Source: Palauibacter sp965207805 (GTDB taxonomy: Bacteria > Gemmatimonadota > Gemmatimonadetes > Palauibacterales > Palauibacteraceae). Taken from it: a stretch of 64,000 nt of DNA. The notes under the pieces are model-generated. The model was given only the letters and a program-made list of their open reading frames with translations. It did no database searches and was not told the DNA's origin. The position numbers and the translations under genes are program-made. Positions 50,593 through 58,889 of the stretch are shown here, piece after piece; within the stretch, counting starts at the first letter, position 1; every line of letters starts with the position of its first letter. Location: contig OZ242312.1 of the NCBI GenBank assembly GCA_965207805.1, forward strand, positions 1,922,001 to 1,986,000, in the 5' to 3' direction.

Positions 50593-51627
50593 ATGGCAAC
50601 CTGGTCGCTGCGGGGCAACTTCCTGCCGATCAGCAAGATCGGAGTGGACCTGGGGACCGCGAACACGCTCGTACATGTTGAAGGCGAGGGTATCGTTCTC
50701 AACGAACCGTCGGTCGTCGCGGTTCGAAAGGAAACCGGACGCATCGAAGGGATCGGCCTTGCAGCCAAGCGCATGCTCGGCCGCACGCCGAGCGGGATCG
50801 AAGCGGTTCGACCGCTGAAGGACGGAGTCATCGCCGACGTGGACATCACCGAGATGATGATCCGCTACTTCCTCAAGGAAGTGATGACCACGCGGTTCTT
50901 CAAGATTCGGCCGCTCGTCGTGGTCGGCGTGCCGTCCGGAATCACGGAACTCGAACGCCGGGCCGTCCGGTCCAGCGCACATGCCGCCGGCGCCAAGGAA
51001 GTCTACATGGTGGCGGAACCGATGGCGGCAGCCGTCGGCGTCGGACTGCCGGTGGAGACGCCGACGGGCAACATGATCATCGATGTCGGCGGCGGGACGA
51101 GCGAGATCGCCGTGATCGCGCTTTCGGGATCGGTCGCGGACACGTCGATCCGGGTCGGGGGCGACGAACTGGACTCCACGATCGTCTCCTTCCTCCGCAA
51201 GAACTACAACCTCCTCATCGGCGAGCCGACGGCGGAAGCCGTCAAGATCCAGATCGGATCGGCCTATCCCACGGACGACGACAAGGAGATGCTCGTAAAG
51301 GGCCGGGATCTTGTCTCCGGCATTCCGAAGACCGTGCGGGTCCATTCGGCCGAGGTCCGCGAGTGTCTGCAGGAGCCGATACAGCAGATCGTGGCGGCGG
51401 TACGGCGAGCGCTCGAGATCACGCCTCCGGAACTCGCGTCCGATATCGTGGATCGGGGTGTCGTCATGACGGGGGGCGGCGCCCTCGTGCGCGGGCTGGA
51501 TACGCTGCTGGGCGAGGAGACGGGACTCCCGATCCACGTCGATGCGGAGCCGCTTACGTGCGTCGTTCGCGGTTGCGGGAAGATCCTCGAGGAATTCGGA
51601 CGGTATCGTGGAGTTCTCACGAGTTGA
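50593..51627 (+). CDS. mreB: Rod shape-determining protein MreB
   Basis: 344 residues, actin fold. Phosphate-binding motifs are IGVDLGTANTLVH at the N terminus and IIDVGGGTSEIAVIAL in the middle; VMTGGGALVRGLDTLL is the adenosine motif. MreB filaments guide the elongation machinery encoded directly downstream. An N-terminal amphipathic/hydrophobic stretch before the fold (WSLRGNFL) fits membrane binding. ATG 50593 heads the mreBCD-mrdA-rodA cluster. Confidence 0.97.
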   Translation: MATWSLRGNFLPISKIGVDLGTANTLVHVEGEGIVLNEPSVVAVRKETGRIEGIGLAAKRMLGRTPSGIEAVRPLKDGVIADVDITEMMIRYFLKEVMTTRFFKIRPLVVVGVPSGITELERRAVRSSAHAAGAKEVYMVAEPMAAAVGVGLPVETPTGNMIIDVGGGTSEIAVIALSGSVADTSIRVGGDELDSTIVSFLRKNYNLLIGEPTAEAVKIQIGSAYPTDDDKEMLVKGRDLVSGIPKTVRVHSAEVRECLQEPIQQIVAAVRRALEITPPELASDIVDRGVVMTGGGALVRGLDTLLGEETGLPIHVDAEPLTCVVRGCGKILEEFGRYRGVLTS

Positions 51628-51654
51628 CGCCGAGCCCCTTCTGATTCGCCGCCT

Positions 51655-52590
51655 GTGAGTTACCAGGGCGTCCGGCCACAGGGTCGCAAGCTGCTCGATG
51701 TCGTTTTCTTCTCCCTTGCCCTCATCCTCAGCGGCGTCGCCGGGGGTCTGTCCAGCGCCCATCAGAGCCAGGTGGAGTCGGCCGTCCGCGCCACCGCGCT
51801 TTATCCGTTCCTTCTGCTCCATCGCCTCGCGGCCGAACGGGGCCAGATCGAGCGCCGCGTCGAGGGCCTGCTGGCGGAGCGGGACTCGCTCACGGAACTC
51901 CTGCTGCGCTACCGGGACCGGACGGCGCCGGTCGAGGAAGAGTCTTCCGCGCAGGCGCTCTCGGCACTCCCCGCGGGCTCGGTCGCGCCGGCGGTCGTCT
52001 ACCCGGGACGCCCCCACGTCGGCAATCCGGACCTGTTCGTGCTGTCGGGACCCGATTTTCGGGGTCGCGAGTTTCCTGTCGGCGTCGTCACCGGCATCGG
52101 GCTGGTCGGCGTCGTGAGAGCCGCTCACGGCCGGGGGGGACGGGGTGAATTCTGGAGTCATCCCGACTTCCGGGTCAGCGTCCTGGCCGAAGGGGAGGGC
52201 GTGTCGGGGGTCGTCAGGCCACTGCGCGCGGACGGAGGGCAACCGGTGCTCCTGCTCGAGGGCGCGCCCTTCCAGGCGGACATCCCGCCGGGGACTCTGC
52301 TGGTCACGACAGGGATTGCCGGGGTCTATCCGCCGGGCGTACCCGTGGGACACATCCGCGAACCCGCCGAGCCGGAGGCGGGTTGGATGAAGCGCTATTT
52401 CGTGGAGCCTTCCGTGCGTCCGGAAGAGGTCAGGGACGTGTTCGTGTGGACTCGGCCCGAGTTGCCGGCGGGCGTCGAGGCGGACACGGCGTCTGCGCGG
52501 ACGCAATCCGGGCCTGCTCCGACGGACACGGCGTCCGCGCCGATGGAACCCGGGCCCGCGCCAACGGACACGGCTTCGGCCCGTCGATGA
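51655..52590 (+). CDS. mreC: Rod shape-determining protein MreC
   Basis: 311 residues. A membrane anchor at residues ~13-33 (LLDVVFFSLALILSGVAGGL) is followed by a coiled coil and the beta-barrel domain (VTGIGLVGVVRAAHGRGGRGEFW through VTTGIAGVYPPGVPVG). The C-terminal tail (about residues 276-311) is a 14-residue tandem repeat rich in Thr, Pro and Ala, not part of the usual fold. MreC links MreB to the PBP2-RodA complex in the periplasm. GTG 51655; the stop overlaps mreD. Confidence 0.92.
   Translation: MSYQGVRPQGRKLLDVVFFSLALILSGVAGGLSSAHQSQVESAVRATALYPFLLLHRLAAERGQIERRVEGLLAERDSLTELLLRYRDRTAPVEEESSAQALSALPAGSVAPAVVYPGRPHVGNPDLFVLSGPDFRGREFPVGVVTGIGLVGVVRAAHGRGGRGEFWSHPDFRVSVLAEGEGVSGVVRPLRADGGQPVLLLEGAPFQADIPPGTLLVTTGIAGVYPPGVPVGHIREPAEPEAGWMKRYFVEPSVRPEEVRDVFVWTRPELPAGVEADTASARTQSGPAPTDTASAPMEPGPAPTDTASARR
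52483..52581 (+). repeat. 42-bp tandem repeat in the mreC 3' end
   Basis: Units start at GACACGGC 52483, 52525 and 52567 (exact 42-base period, two full copies and one partial). The two full copies match at 34 of 42 positions. Each encodes a 14-residue DTASA...GPAPT unit in frame. Confidence 0.8.
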
Positions 52591-53048
52591 GTCCGGCCGG
52601 GAAGTGGTTCGTCGCCGCACTCCTGCTGGTTCTGCACTTCGCCCTGCATCCGCTCTGGAGCCGATGGCCGATCGCGCCGGATCTCGTCGCCGGGGGGTTG
52701 ATCATGGGCTCGTTGCAACTCCGATGGGGACGGGCCGCGGGGTTCGGATGCGTGATCGGCCTCATGGAAGCGGCGATCTCGCTGGGACCGATGGGGCTCA
52801 CGATGTTACTCTTTTCGCTGACCGCGGCACTCGTGGGCTGGGCGCGGCGCCTGATCTACTCGGATTCGGGCAAGGTCACGCCGGCCTTCATCTTTTTCGG
52901 GACGTGGCTTCTGCGGCTGGCGGTCGCGATCTTCGTCGTCGGAGACTGGTCGGCGGAGGCGCTGCTCGTCGACGGTGCCGGATCGGCCGCGCTCACCACG
53001 GCGGCGTGCTGGCTCACGGCACGACTGGTTTCGGCGGTCACGAGGTGA
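52587..53048 (+). CDS. mreD: Rod shape-determining protein MreD
   Basis: 153 residues, strongly hydrophobic with about five membrane segments. WPIAPDLVAGGLIMGSLQLRWGRAAGFGCVIGLMEAA resembles the MreD core (PDLLLVLLVALAL-type). It is a membrane component of the elongasome. ATG 52587 overlaps the mreC stop (ATGA). Identification leans on hydropathy and position between mreC and mrdA, since MreD is poorly conserved. Confidence 0.83.
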   Translation: MSPAGKWFVAALLLVLHFALHPLWSRWPIAPDLVAGGLIMGSLQLRWGRAAGFGCVIGLMEAAISLGPMGLTMLLFSLTAALVGWARRLIYSDSGKVTPAFIFFGTWLLRLAVAIFVVGDWSAEALLVDGAGSAALTTAACWLTARLVSAVTR

Positions 53049-53058
53049 AGGGGAGGAT

Positions 53059-54897
53059 GTGAACCGCGACAACGGACACCGCTCCATCCGCAAACAGCGA
53101 GGCCGCTGGGCGGCGGGCGCGATCTTTTTCTGCCTGTCGATCGTCGCCGCCGGGTTCGTCAACCTCCAGATCTTCAGCACCGAGTTGTACACGCTCCTTT
53201 CGAGCGAGAACCGGCTGCGGACCATCACGGTGCCGGCGCCGCGCGGGACCATCTACGACCGCTATGGACGGGCCATCGCGGACAACGTGCCGGGGTACGA
53301 CGTGTCGATGCTGCCCGGGCCCCGCGACTCGATCGCGGCCGGACTCGATCGGCTCGCGGAGCGGCTGGAGTTGTCGCCCGAGCGGCGCGCCGCGTTGCTG
53401 TCGCGCAACCGCGACCGTCCCGGCGAGGCTCTGGTCGTGCGCGAGAACGCGAACTTCGAGCAGGTCGCGTTCATCGAGGAACGGAGACCCCGCTTTCGGC
53501 GCGTCGTCGTGGACCAGAGGCCGCACCGGCGCTATCCGGCGGGGCCCGCGGTCGCGCACGTGATCGGGTACGTGGGAGAGATCAGCCCGGAGGAACTGAC
53601 TCGACCCGAGTATGCGGACTACGAATCCGGCCAGTCGATCGGGAAGACGGGGCTGGAGGAGCAGTACGAGCGCAGGCTCGCCGGGCGGCACGGGATCCGT
53701 TACGCGGAAGTGAACGCCCTGGGTTCGATCGTGCGGGATCTGGGGGTCGCGCAGGCGCAGGCTCCGGTGCCCGGAGATGACCTGCATCTCGGCATCGACC
53801 TCGACCTCCAGGTGTACGCGGATTCGGTGTTTCCCGAAGGGATGCGGGGCGGTGTCGTGGCGCTGGACCCGGTCACGGGAGAAGTGCTGCTTCTCTATAG
53901 CCACCCCACGTTCGACCCCAACGCGTTCATCGGCGGCATTCCCCTGGACCTGTGGAACTCGCTTCGCGAACACCCGGACGAGCCTATGCTGGACCGGGTC
54001 TCGATGGCTTCCTACCCCCCGGGATCCACGTGGAAGCTCGTCATGTCCGCCATCGGGATGAAGACGGCGGACCTCGCGTTCGATACTTACCACGCGTCCG
54101 CATGCACCGGCGGGCTCTGGTACCACACCCGCCGCTTCCGCTGCTGGCTCCCGAGTGGACACGGTCGCCTGAACCTCTCCGAGGCGATCAAGCATTCGTG
54201 CAATGTCTGGTTCTATCAGGCGGGGCAGCGGATCGGCCTCGACCCGCTCCTCGCGGGGGTCGGAGAGTTCGGCTTCGGACGCCTGACGGGGATCGACCTC
54301 CCGTCCGAGACGCTGGGCCGCTTCCCGGACTCCAGACAGTGGTACGACGACTACCTGGGGCCCGGAGGGTGGACCGAGGCCGTCGTGTGGAACCTCTCGA
54401 TCGGGCAGGGGGAAAACGCGCAGACGCTGCTGGCGATGGCCCAGTTCTACGCGGCGTTGTCGACGGGGAAGGCGCCCGTCAGACCCCACCTCGTGCGCGA
54501 TGAGATGCTCGCGCAGCAGCGCGCGGACTGGACGCTGGATCTCCCCGAGGTCCAACGGCGCCAACTCGTCGACGCCCTGGTGCGTGTCGTGAACGAGCCC
54601 GGAGGCACTGCCTACGGCAGCCGCCTGGCCCGCTGGACTCTCGCCGGGAAGACCGGCACGGCCCAGAACCCGCACGGCCCGCCCCATTCCTGGTTCGTGG
54701 GGTTCGCGCCCGCCTACAATCCGCGGATCGTGATCGCGGCGATCGTGGAACACGGGCACCCGGACGGGGCCCCGTCGCTTGCCGTGCCTCTCGCGGCCGG
54801 GCTCGTGAACCGGCACCTCGAGACGCTCGGCTTGCCGCCGGAGGACACGCCCGGCATCCGTCCGACGGAAGCGCTTCCGGCTCCGGCGGGTGGATGA
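53059..54897 (+). CDS. mrdA: Penicillin-binding protein 2 (peptidoglycan transpeptidase)
   Basis: 612 residues. One membrane anchor (about residues 17-37), the non-penicillin-binding domain (VPAPRGTIYDRYGRAIADN, PAGPAVAHVIGYVGEIS, SIGKTGLEEQYERRLAG) and a transpeptidase domain with all three catalytic motifs: SxxK in PPGSTWKLVMSA, SxN in KHSCNVWFYQ, and KTG in LAGKTGTAQN. It is the elongation-specific transpeptidase that pairs with RodA. GTG 53059 has GGGAGG 2-7 bases before it; an ATG at 53057 is out of frame. Confidence 0.95.
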   Translation: MNRDNGHRSIRKQRGRWAAGAIFFCLSIVAAGFVNLQIFSTELYTLLSSENRLRTITVPAPRGTIYDRYGRAIADNVPGYDVSMLPGPRDSIAAGLDRLAERLELSPERRAALLSRNRDRPGEALVVRENANFEQVAFIEERRPRFRRVVVDQRPHRRYPAGPAVAHVIGYVGEISPEELTRPEYADYESGQSIGKTGLEEQYERRLAGRHGIRYAEVNALGSIVRDLGVAQAQAPVPGDDLHLGIDLDLQVYADSVFPEGMRGGVVALDPVTGEVLLLYSHPTFDPNAFIGGIPLDLWNSLREHPDEPMLDRVSMASYPPGSTWKLVMSAIGMKTADLAFDTYHASACTGGLWYHTRRFRCWLPSGHGRLNLSEAIKHSCNVWFYQAGQRIGLDPLLAGVGEFGFGRLTGIDLPSETLGRFPDSRQWYDDYLGPGGWTEAVVWNLSIGQGENAQTLLAMAQFYAALSTGKAPVRPHLVRDEMLAQQRADWTLDLPEVQRRQLVDALVRVVNEPGGTAYGSRLARWTLAGKTGTAQNPHGPPHSWFVGFAPAYNPRIVIAAIVEHGHPDGAPSLAVPLAAGLVNRHLETLGLPPEDTPGIRPTEALPAPAGG

Positions 54898-56108
54898 TCG
54901 ACCGCCTGCGCATCCCCGGGGTGGGAGATCCGACGCTCCTCGCGCTGGTTCTGTTCATGACCGGGCTCGGGATCGCGATGATCTATTCGGCCGGGCAGGT
55001 GGACGTGCAGTCGCTGGCCACCGGAATCTGGGTCCGCCAGCTCTACTGGTTCGGCGTGGCGATCGCCGCGCTGGCCGTGACCTCCCGCTTCTCGCTCCGT
55101 TTCCTCGAATGGCTGGCGCCCTGGGTCTACGGGCTCACCATCGTCCTCCTCGTCCTCGTTTTTTTTGTCGGGACGGGCCCGAACGGGAGCTGGCTCGAAC
55201 TCGGCCCCGGACGACTGCAGCCGGCGGAAGTCGCGAAGCTGGGGACGATCCTCATGCTGGCGCGGGTGATGGGAGGCGCGCCGGGCCCGTACGAGCGGCT
55301 CCTGGAGTTCTGGAAACCCGCCGTCATCACGCTCGTCCCGTTCGTGCTCGTGCTGCGGCAGCCGGACCTCGGCAGCGCCATGATCTTCGGAGCGCTCCTG
55401 CTCGCCGTGCTGTTCTGGAGCGGCGTGCCGTTGCCCAAGATCTTCCTGCTCACGTCTCCGGGACTCAGTCTCCTGCTCGGCTTCAACTGGATCGCGTGGG
55501 GCCTCGGGTTCCTCGTCGTCGCCGCCTGCCTGTACGTACACCGCCTCTTCATCCTGGAAGCGGTAGGCGTGCTCCTCGCAAACGTCTTCGCGGGCGCGCT
55601 CACGCTCCGCATATGGGATTCTCTCGCCGACTATCAGCGGAACCGGCTTCTCGTCTTCCTGGACCCGGAGATCGATCCGCTCGGTGCCGGCTGGCATCTC
55701 ATCCAGTCGAAGGTCGCCATCGGCTCCGGCGGACTCATCGGCGCGGGCTTCGCCAACGGTCCGCAGAAGCGGCTCGCCTTCCTCCCGGAGCAGCATACGG
55801 ACTTCATCTTCTCCGTCGTGGGGGAGGAGTTCGGGTTCATCGGCGTGATGCTGTTCCTGGTGCTCTTCGCCCTCCTCCTCTGGCGCGTGCTTCGGGTGGC
55901 ATCCTCGATGGACGACCGGTTCGGAAGCCTGATCGCATTCTGCCTGTTTGCGGTCCTCCTGACGCACATCGTGGTGAACCTGGGGATGGCCGTCGGCATG
56001 ATGCCCGTGACCGGACTGCCCTTGCCGCTCCTCAGCTACGGGGGGAGCTTCCTGCTCGTGCTCTACGCGGGCTTCGGGATCGTACAGCGCGTGGCCTGGG
56101 AGGCCTGA
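54894..56108 (+). CDS. rodA: Peptidoglycan polymerase RodA (SEDS family)
   Basis: 404 residues with about ten membrane helices. SEDS hallmarks are GPNGSWLELGPGRLQPAEVAKL, RQPDLGSAMIF, IGSGGLIGAGFANGPQKRLAFLPEQHTDFIFSVVGEEFGF and the C-terminal GMMPVTGLPLPLLSYGGS. RodA polymerises lipid II during elongation with PBP2. ATG 54894 overlaps the mrdA stop (ATGA); the accD GTG follows immediately. Confidence 0.96.
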   Translation: MIDRLRIPGVGDPTLLALVLFMTGLGIAMIYSAGQVDVQSLATGIWVRQLYWFGVAIAALAVTSRFSLRFLEWLAPWVYGLTIVLLVLVFFVGTGPNGSWLELGPGRLQPAEVAKLGTILMLARVMGGAPGPYERLLEFWKPAVITLVPFVLVLRQPDLGSAMIFGALLLAVLFWSGVPLPKIFLLTSPGLSLLLGFNWIAWGLGFLVVAACLYVHRLFILEAVGVLLANVFAGALTLRIWDSLADYQRNRLLVFLDPEIDPLGAGWHLIQSKVAIGSGGLIGAGFANGPQKRLAFLPEQHTDFIFSVVGEEFGFIGVMLFLVLFALLLWRVLRVASSMDDRFGSLIAFCLFAVLLTHIVVNLGMAVGMMPVTGLPLPLLSYGGSFLLVLYAGFGIVQRVAWEA

Positions 56109-56945
56109 GTGTCCTGGTTCAGCAAACCAAAGCGCAAGCTGGTCTCACAGAAGCGTGAGCTTCCGGGCGACGTGTGGGATCGGTGCGCCGGGTGCGGCGA
56201 GATCCTCTACAGCGGACGGCTGGAGGAGAATCTCCACGTCTGCCCGAACTGCGGCCATCATTTTCGCATCACCGCGGAGTCCTACGAGGCCATGCTGCTC
56301 GACGGCGGAGGTCTGGCCGAACTCCACGACGGGCACCTGCGCTCCGCCGATCCGCTCGGGTTCGTCGACTCCCGCAGCTATGCCGAACGCATCGCGCAGG
56401 CGGAGCAACGGGGCGGCGACCAGGATGCCATTCGGACCGGGCGCGGCGAGATCGGAGGCAGGGAAGTCCACCTCGGGACCATGGATTTCCGCTTCATCGG
56501 CGGGTCGATGGGGTCGGTGGTGGGCGAGAAGATTCGCCGTCTCGCCGACCGCTCCCTCGAACGGGGAGTGCCGCTCATCATCATTTCCGCTTCCGGCGGG
56601 GCGCGGATGCAGGAAGGGATCCTTTCCCTCATGCAGATGGGAAAGACGGCGGCCGCGCTCGAGCAGCTCGCGAGTGCCGGCATCCCCTACGTGAGCGTCC
56701 TCACGAACCCCACCACGGGCGGGGTGACGGCGTCATACGCGATGCTGGGGGATGTGATTCTCGCGGAACCCGGAGCCCTGATCGGCTTTGCCGGTCCCCG
56801 CGTGATCAAGGAAACGATCCGGCAGGATCTTCCGGAGGGGTTCCAGACCGCGGAGTTCCTGGAAGAGCACGGGATGATCGACCGCATCGTCCCGCGTCAG
56901 GAGATGCGCGGCGCCCTCGCGAGCCTCCTGGATCACATGTGCTGA
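56109..56945 (+). CDS. accD: Acetyl-CoA carboxylase carboxyltransferase subunit beta
   Basis: 278 residues. The N-terminal zinc ribbon has four Cys (CAGC and CPNC). The carboxyltransferase domain shows GGSMGSVVGEKI, SASGGARMQEGILSLMQM, TTGGVTASYAMLGDV and GFAGPRVIKETI. AccD with AccA transfers carboxyl from biotin to acetyl-CoA, giving malonyl-CoA. No accA is in the window. accD-folC adjacency is common. The stop overlaps the folC GTG. Confidence 0.96.
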   Translation: MSWFSKPKRKLVSQKRELPGDVWDRCAGCGEILYSGRLEENLHVCPNCGHHFRITAESYEAMLLDGGGLAELHDGHLRSADPLGFVDSRSYAERIAQAEQRGGDQDAIRTGRGEIGGREVHLGTMDFRFIGGSMGSVVGEKIRRLADRSLERGVPLIIISASGGARMQEGILSLMQMGKTAAALEQLASAGIPYVSVLTNPTTGGVTASYAMLGDVILAEPGALIGFAGPRVIKETIRQDLPEGFQTAEFLEEHGMIDRIVPRQEMRGALASLLDHMC

Positions 56946-58255
56946 TCGGGGGCGGGGACGCCCTCGCGGCCCTGTTCGACTCCCGTCCGGCCACCACGAT
57001 CCGCTGGGGCCTCGACAGAATCGAAGCGCTTCTCGCGGAACTGGGCCGGCCGGAACGAACCTTCGACGCCCTCCACATTGCCGGCACGAACGGCAAGGGG
57101 TCGACCGCGTGCTTTGCGGCGTCGATGCTCGAAGACGGCGGCACGCGCACGGGGCTCTACACGTCGCCGCACCTCGAGGACGTTCGGGAACGGTTCCGGA
57201 TCGACGGGGCGTGGGTGGAGGAGTCGGCGCTTCAGTCCGCCGCGGCTCGCGTCGCCGCCTGCGAGGCGGCCGAAAGCTGCACGTACTTCGAGTTGGCCAC
57301 CGCGCTCGCCTTCACCTGCTTCGCCGAGTGCGGGGTGCAGGTGGCGGTCGTCGAAACCGGTCTCGGCGGCCGCCTCGACGCGACGAACGTGCTTCGCCCC
57401 GCGGGCACGGCGATCACCCCGATCAGCCTCGACCACACGGAATGGCTCGGGGGATCTCTCGAGGCGATCGCGAGGGAAAAGGCGGGGATCTTCAAAGCCG
57501 GGGCGCCAGCCTGCCTGGGTCGAATCGAGCCATCTCCGCTAGGAGCGCTCGAGCGGGTCGCGCGTGGCGTCGGAGCGCCTGTCGCGCGCCTTGGGAGGGA
57601 CGCGGAGGTGTCGGACATTGCGGTGCGAACCGATCCCCCGGGGACGCGCTTCCGATACGTTTCGGGGGTGCGCCCCGACGGCCTCCGGCTTACCACGGGG
57701 CTCCTGGGCCGGCACCAGGCGGACAACGCGGCTCTCGCCCTCCTGCTGCTGGACTGTTCCGGCTATCCGCCGGACGAGGACTCCGCGCGCGGCGGGATCG
57801 CGTGCGCGCGCCTGGCCGGCCGCTTCGAGGTCCGGCCTCCGGGGGCGGGACGCCCGGGCTGCGTGTTCGATATCGCGCATAACCCGGCGGCGATCGCAGC
57901 GCTCTGCGAGACGCTGGCAGAGCTGTCGGTGGCCCGCCCGGTCATCGCCGTGGTCGGAATGCTGACCGACAAGGACTGGAAGAGCACGCTGGCCCGACTC
58001 GCGCTTGACAGCGACGCTATGATTCTGACTCGATCCGCCGTCCCCGCAGAGAGGCGGTGGGACCCGTCACGGGCGCAGGAGTGGCTGTCGCGCGAACGGG
58101 GCCTCGAATCGATCATGTGCCGGAACGTGGCCGAGGCGGTCTCACGGGGGCTGACACTCGCCGGCGCGGGAACACTGTTGGTCACGGGATCCGCCTATAC
58201 CGTGGGTGAAGCCCGGGCCTTGCCGGAACTCGACGGCGTACGGACAGGAGACTAG
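56939..58255 (+). CDS. folC: Folylpolyglutamate synthase / dihydrofolate synthase
   Basis: 438 residues from GTG 56939, overlapping accD by 7 bases. The ATP-binding loop is HIAGTNGKGSTACF, with YTSPHLEDVRERFRIDG, ETGLGGRLDATNV and SLDHTEWLGGSLEAIAREKAGIFK following. The C-terminal domain (VFDIAHNPAAIAALCETL) carries the ligase's last motif. It adds glutamate to folates, and glyA in this window uses folate. The long upstream open frame lies inside accD. Confidence 0.94.
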   Translation: MLIGGGDALAALFDSRPATTIRWGLDRIEALLAELGRPERTFDALHIAGTNGKGSTACFAASMLEDGGTRTGLYTSPHLEDVRERFRIDGAWVEESALQSAAARVAACEAAESCTYFELATALAFTCFAECGVQVAVVETGLGGRLDATNVLRPAGTAITPISLDHTEWLGGSLEAIAREKAGIFKAGAPACLGRIEPSPLGALERVARGVGAPVARLGRDAEVSDIAVRTDPPGTRFRYVSGVRPDGLRLTTGLLGRHQADNAALALLLLDCSGYPPDEDSARGGIACARLAGRFEVRPPGAGRPGCVFDIAHNPAAIAALCETLAELSVARPVIAVVGMLTDKDWKSTLARLALDSDAMILTRSAVPAERRWDPSRAQEWLSRERGLESIMCRNVAEAVSRGLTLAGAGTLLVTGSAYTVGEARALPELDGVRTGD

Positions 58256-58257
58256 AG

Positions 58258-58680
58258 ATGCTGTACGATCCCAGACTGGTACAACCAATGAGGGACGAAC
58301 TCACCCGCCTCGGCGTGCGTGAGCTTCGGACCTCCGATGAAGTGGACGAGGCCCTCGCGGCCGGTGGGGAGACGCTCGTCGTCGTGAACTCCGTCTGCGG
58401 CTGCGCGGCGCGCAACGCGCGACCCGCCGTGGCGATGGCCATGAGCCATGGCAAGCAGCCCGACCGCGTCGTCACGGTCTTCGCGGGGCAGGACGTGGAG
58501 GCGACGGCGCGCGCGCGGCAGTATTTCACCGGCGTCCGGCCCTCTTCTCCGTCTCTCGCGCTGCTCTCGGACGGGGAATTGCAGTTCATGCTCGAGCGCC
58601 ACCAGATCGAGGGCCGCGAGGCGCGCGATATCGCGGCCGACCTCACGAAGGCGTACGACCAATACTGCGCGACGAGCTAG
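58258..58680 (+). CDS. Bacilliredoxin (BrxA/BrxB, YphP/YqiW family)
   Basis: 140 residues, thioredoxin-like. The redox motif is CGC at residues 47-49 in LVVVNSVCGCAARNARPA, the diagnostic of YphP/YqiW proteins. AMAMSHGKQPDRVVTVFAGQDVEATARARQYF follows, with conserved PPSSPSLALL-like PSSPSLALLSDGEL. These reduce mixed disulfides of bacillithiol in Firmicutes; the same fold is found in other phyla. Start ATG is two bases after folC. The palindromic element starts 38 bases after its stop. Confidence 0.9.
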   Translation: MLYDPRLVQPMRDELTRLGVRELRTSDEVDEALAAGGETLVVVNSVCGCAARNARPAVAMAMSHGKQPDRVVTVFAGQDVEATARARQYFTGVRPSSPSLALLSDGELQFMLERHQIEGREARDIAADLTKAYDQYCATS

Positions 58681-58717
58681 CCGCGCGGGGCCTCGGGTTG
58701 CCACCGCTCTTAGCCGC

Positions 58718-58877
58718 CCGTGGCACAACCCCGCTGCGTTCGAGCGGCGCTGCATCTCGCCTGAAACGCTGCGCTCTGCGTCGCTCCTCGGTCACGTAGC
58801 GCTGCTATGCTCCCTCGTCGCTCCTTGTCAGGCGAGCGCTTCGCCGCTCTCGGCGCTCACGCGGGGTTCTGCCACGG
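58718..58877. repeat. 160-bp palindromic element (REP/MITE-like or structured RNA) before hisS
   Basis: Outer arms 58718-58734 and 58861-58877 pair at 16 of 17 positions. Inner arms pair exactly: 58742-58749 with 58842-58849 (8 bp) and 58756-58764 with 58828-58836 (9 bp). An apical 6-bp hairpin lies at 58795-58809. Two copies of GTCGCTCCT occur in the loop region. There is no open frame. It ends 12 bases before the hisS GTG. No target-site duplication is clear. It could be an immobilised small mobile repeat or a folded 5' leader of hisS. Confidence 0.65.
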
Positions 58878-58889
58878 ACTGCCAGGGCC

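Noticed and set aside
53038..54816. A 592-codon minus-strand frame opposite mrdA
   Set aside because: It is antisense to a complete PBP2 with all catalytic motifs and has no domain or start signal of its own.
58681..58889. T-box riboswitch upstream of hisS
   Set aside because: No T-box consensus, specifier loop or terminator is present; the structure is a simple nested palindrome.
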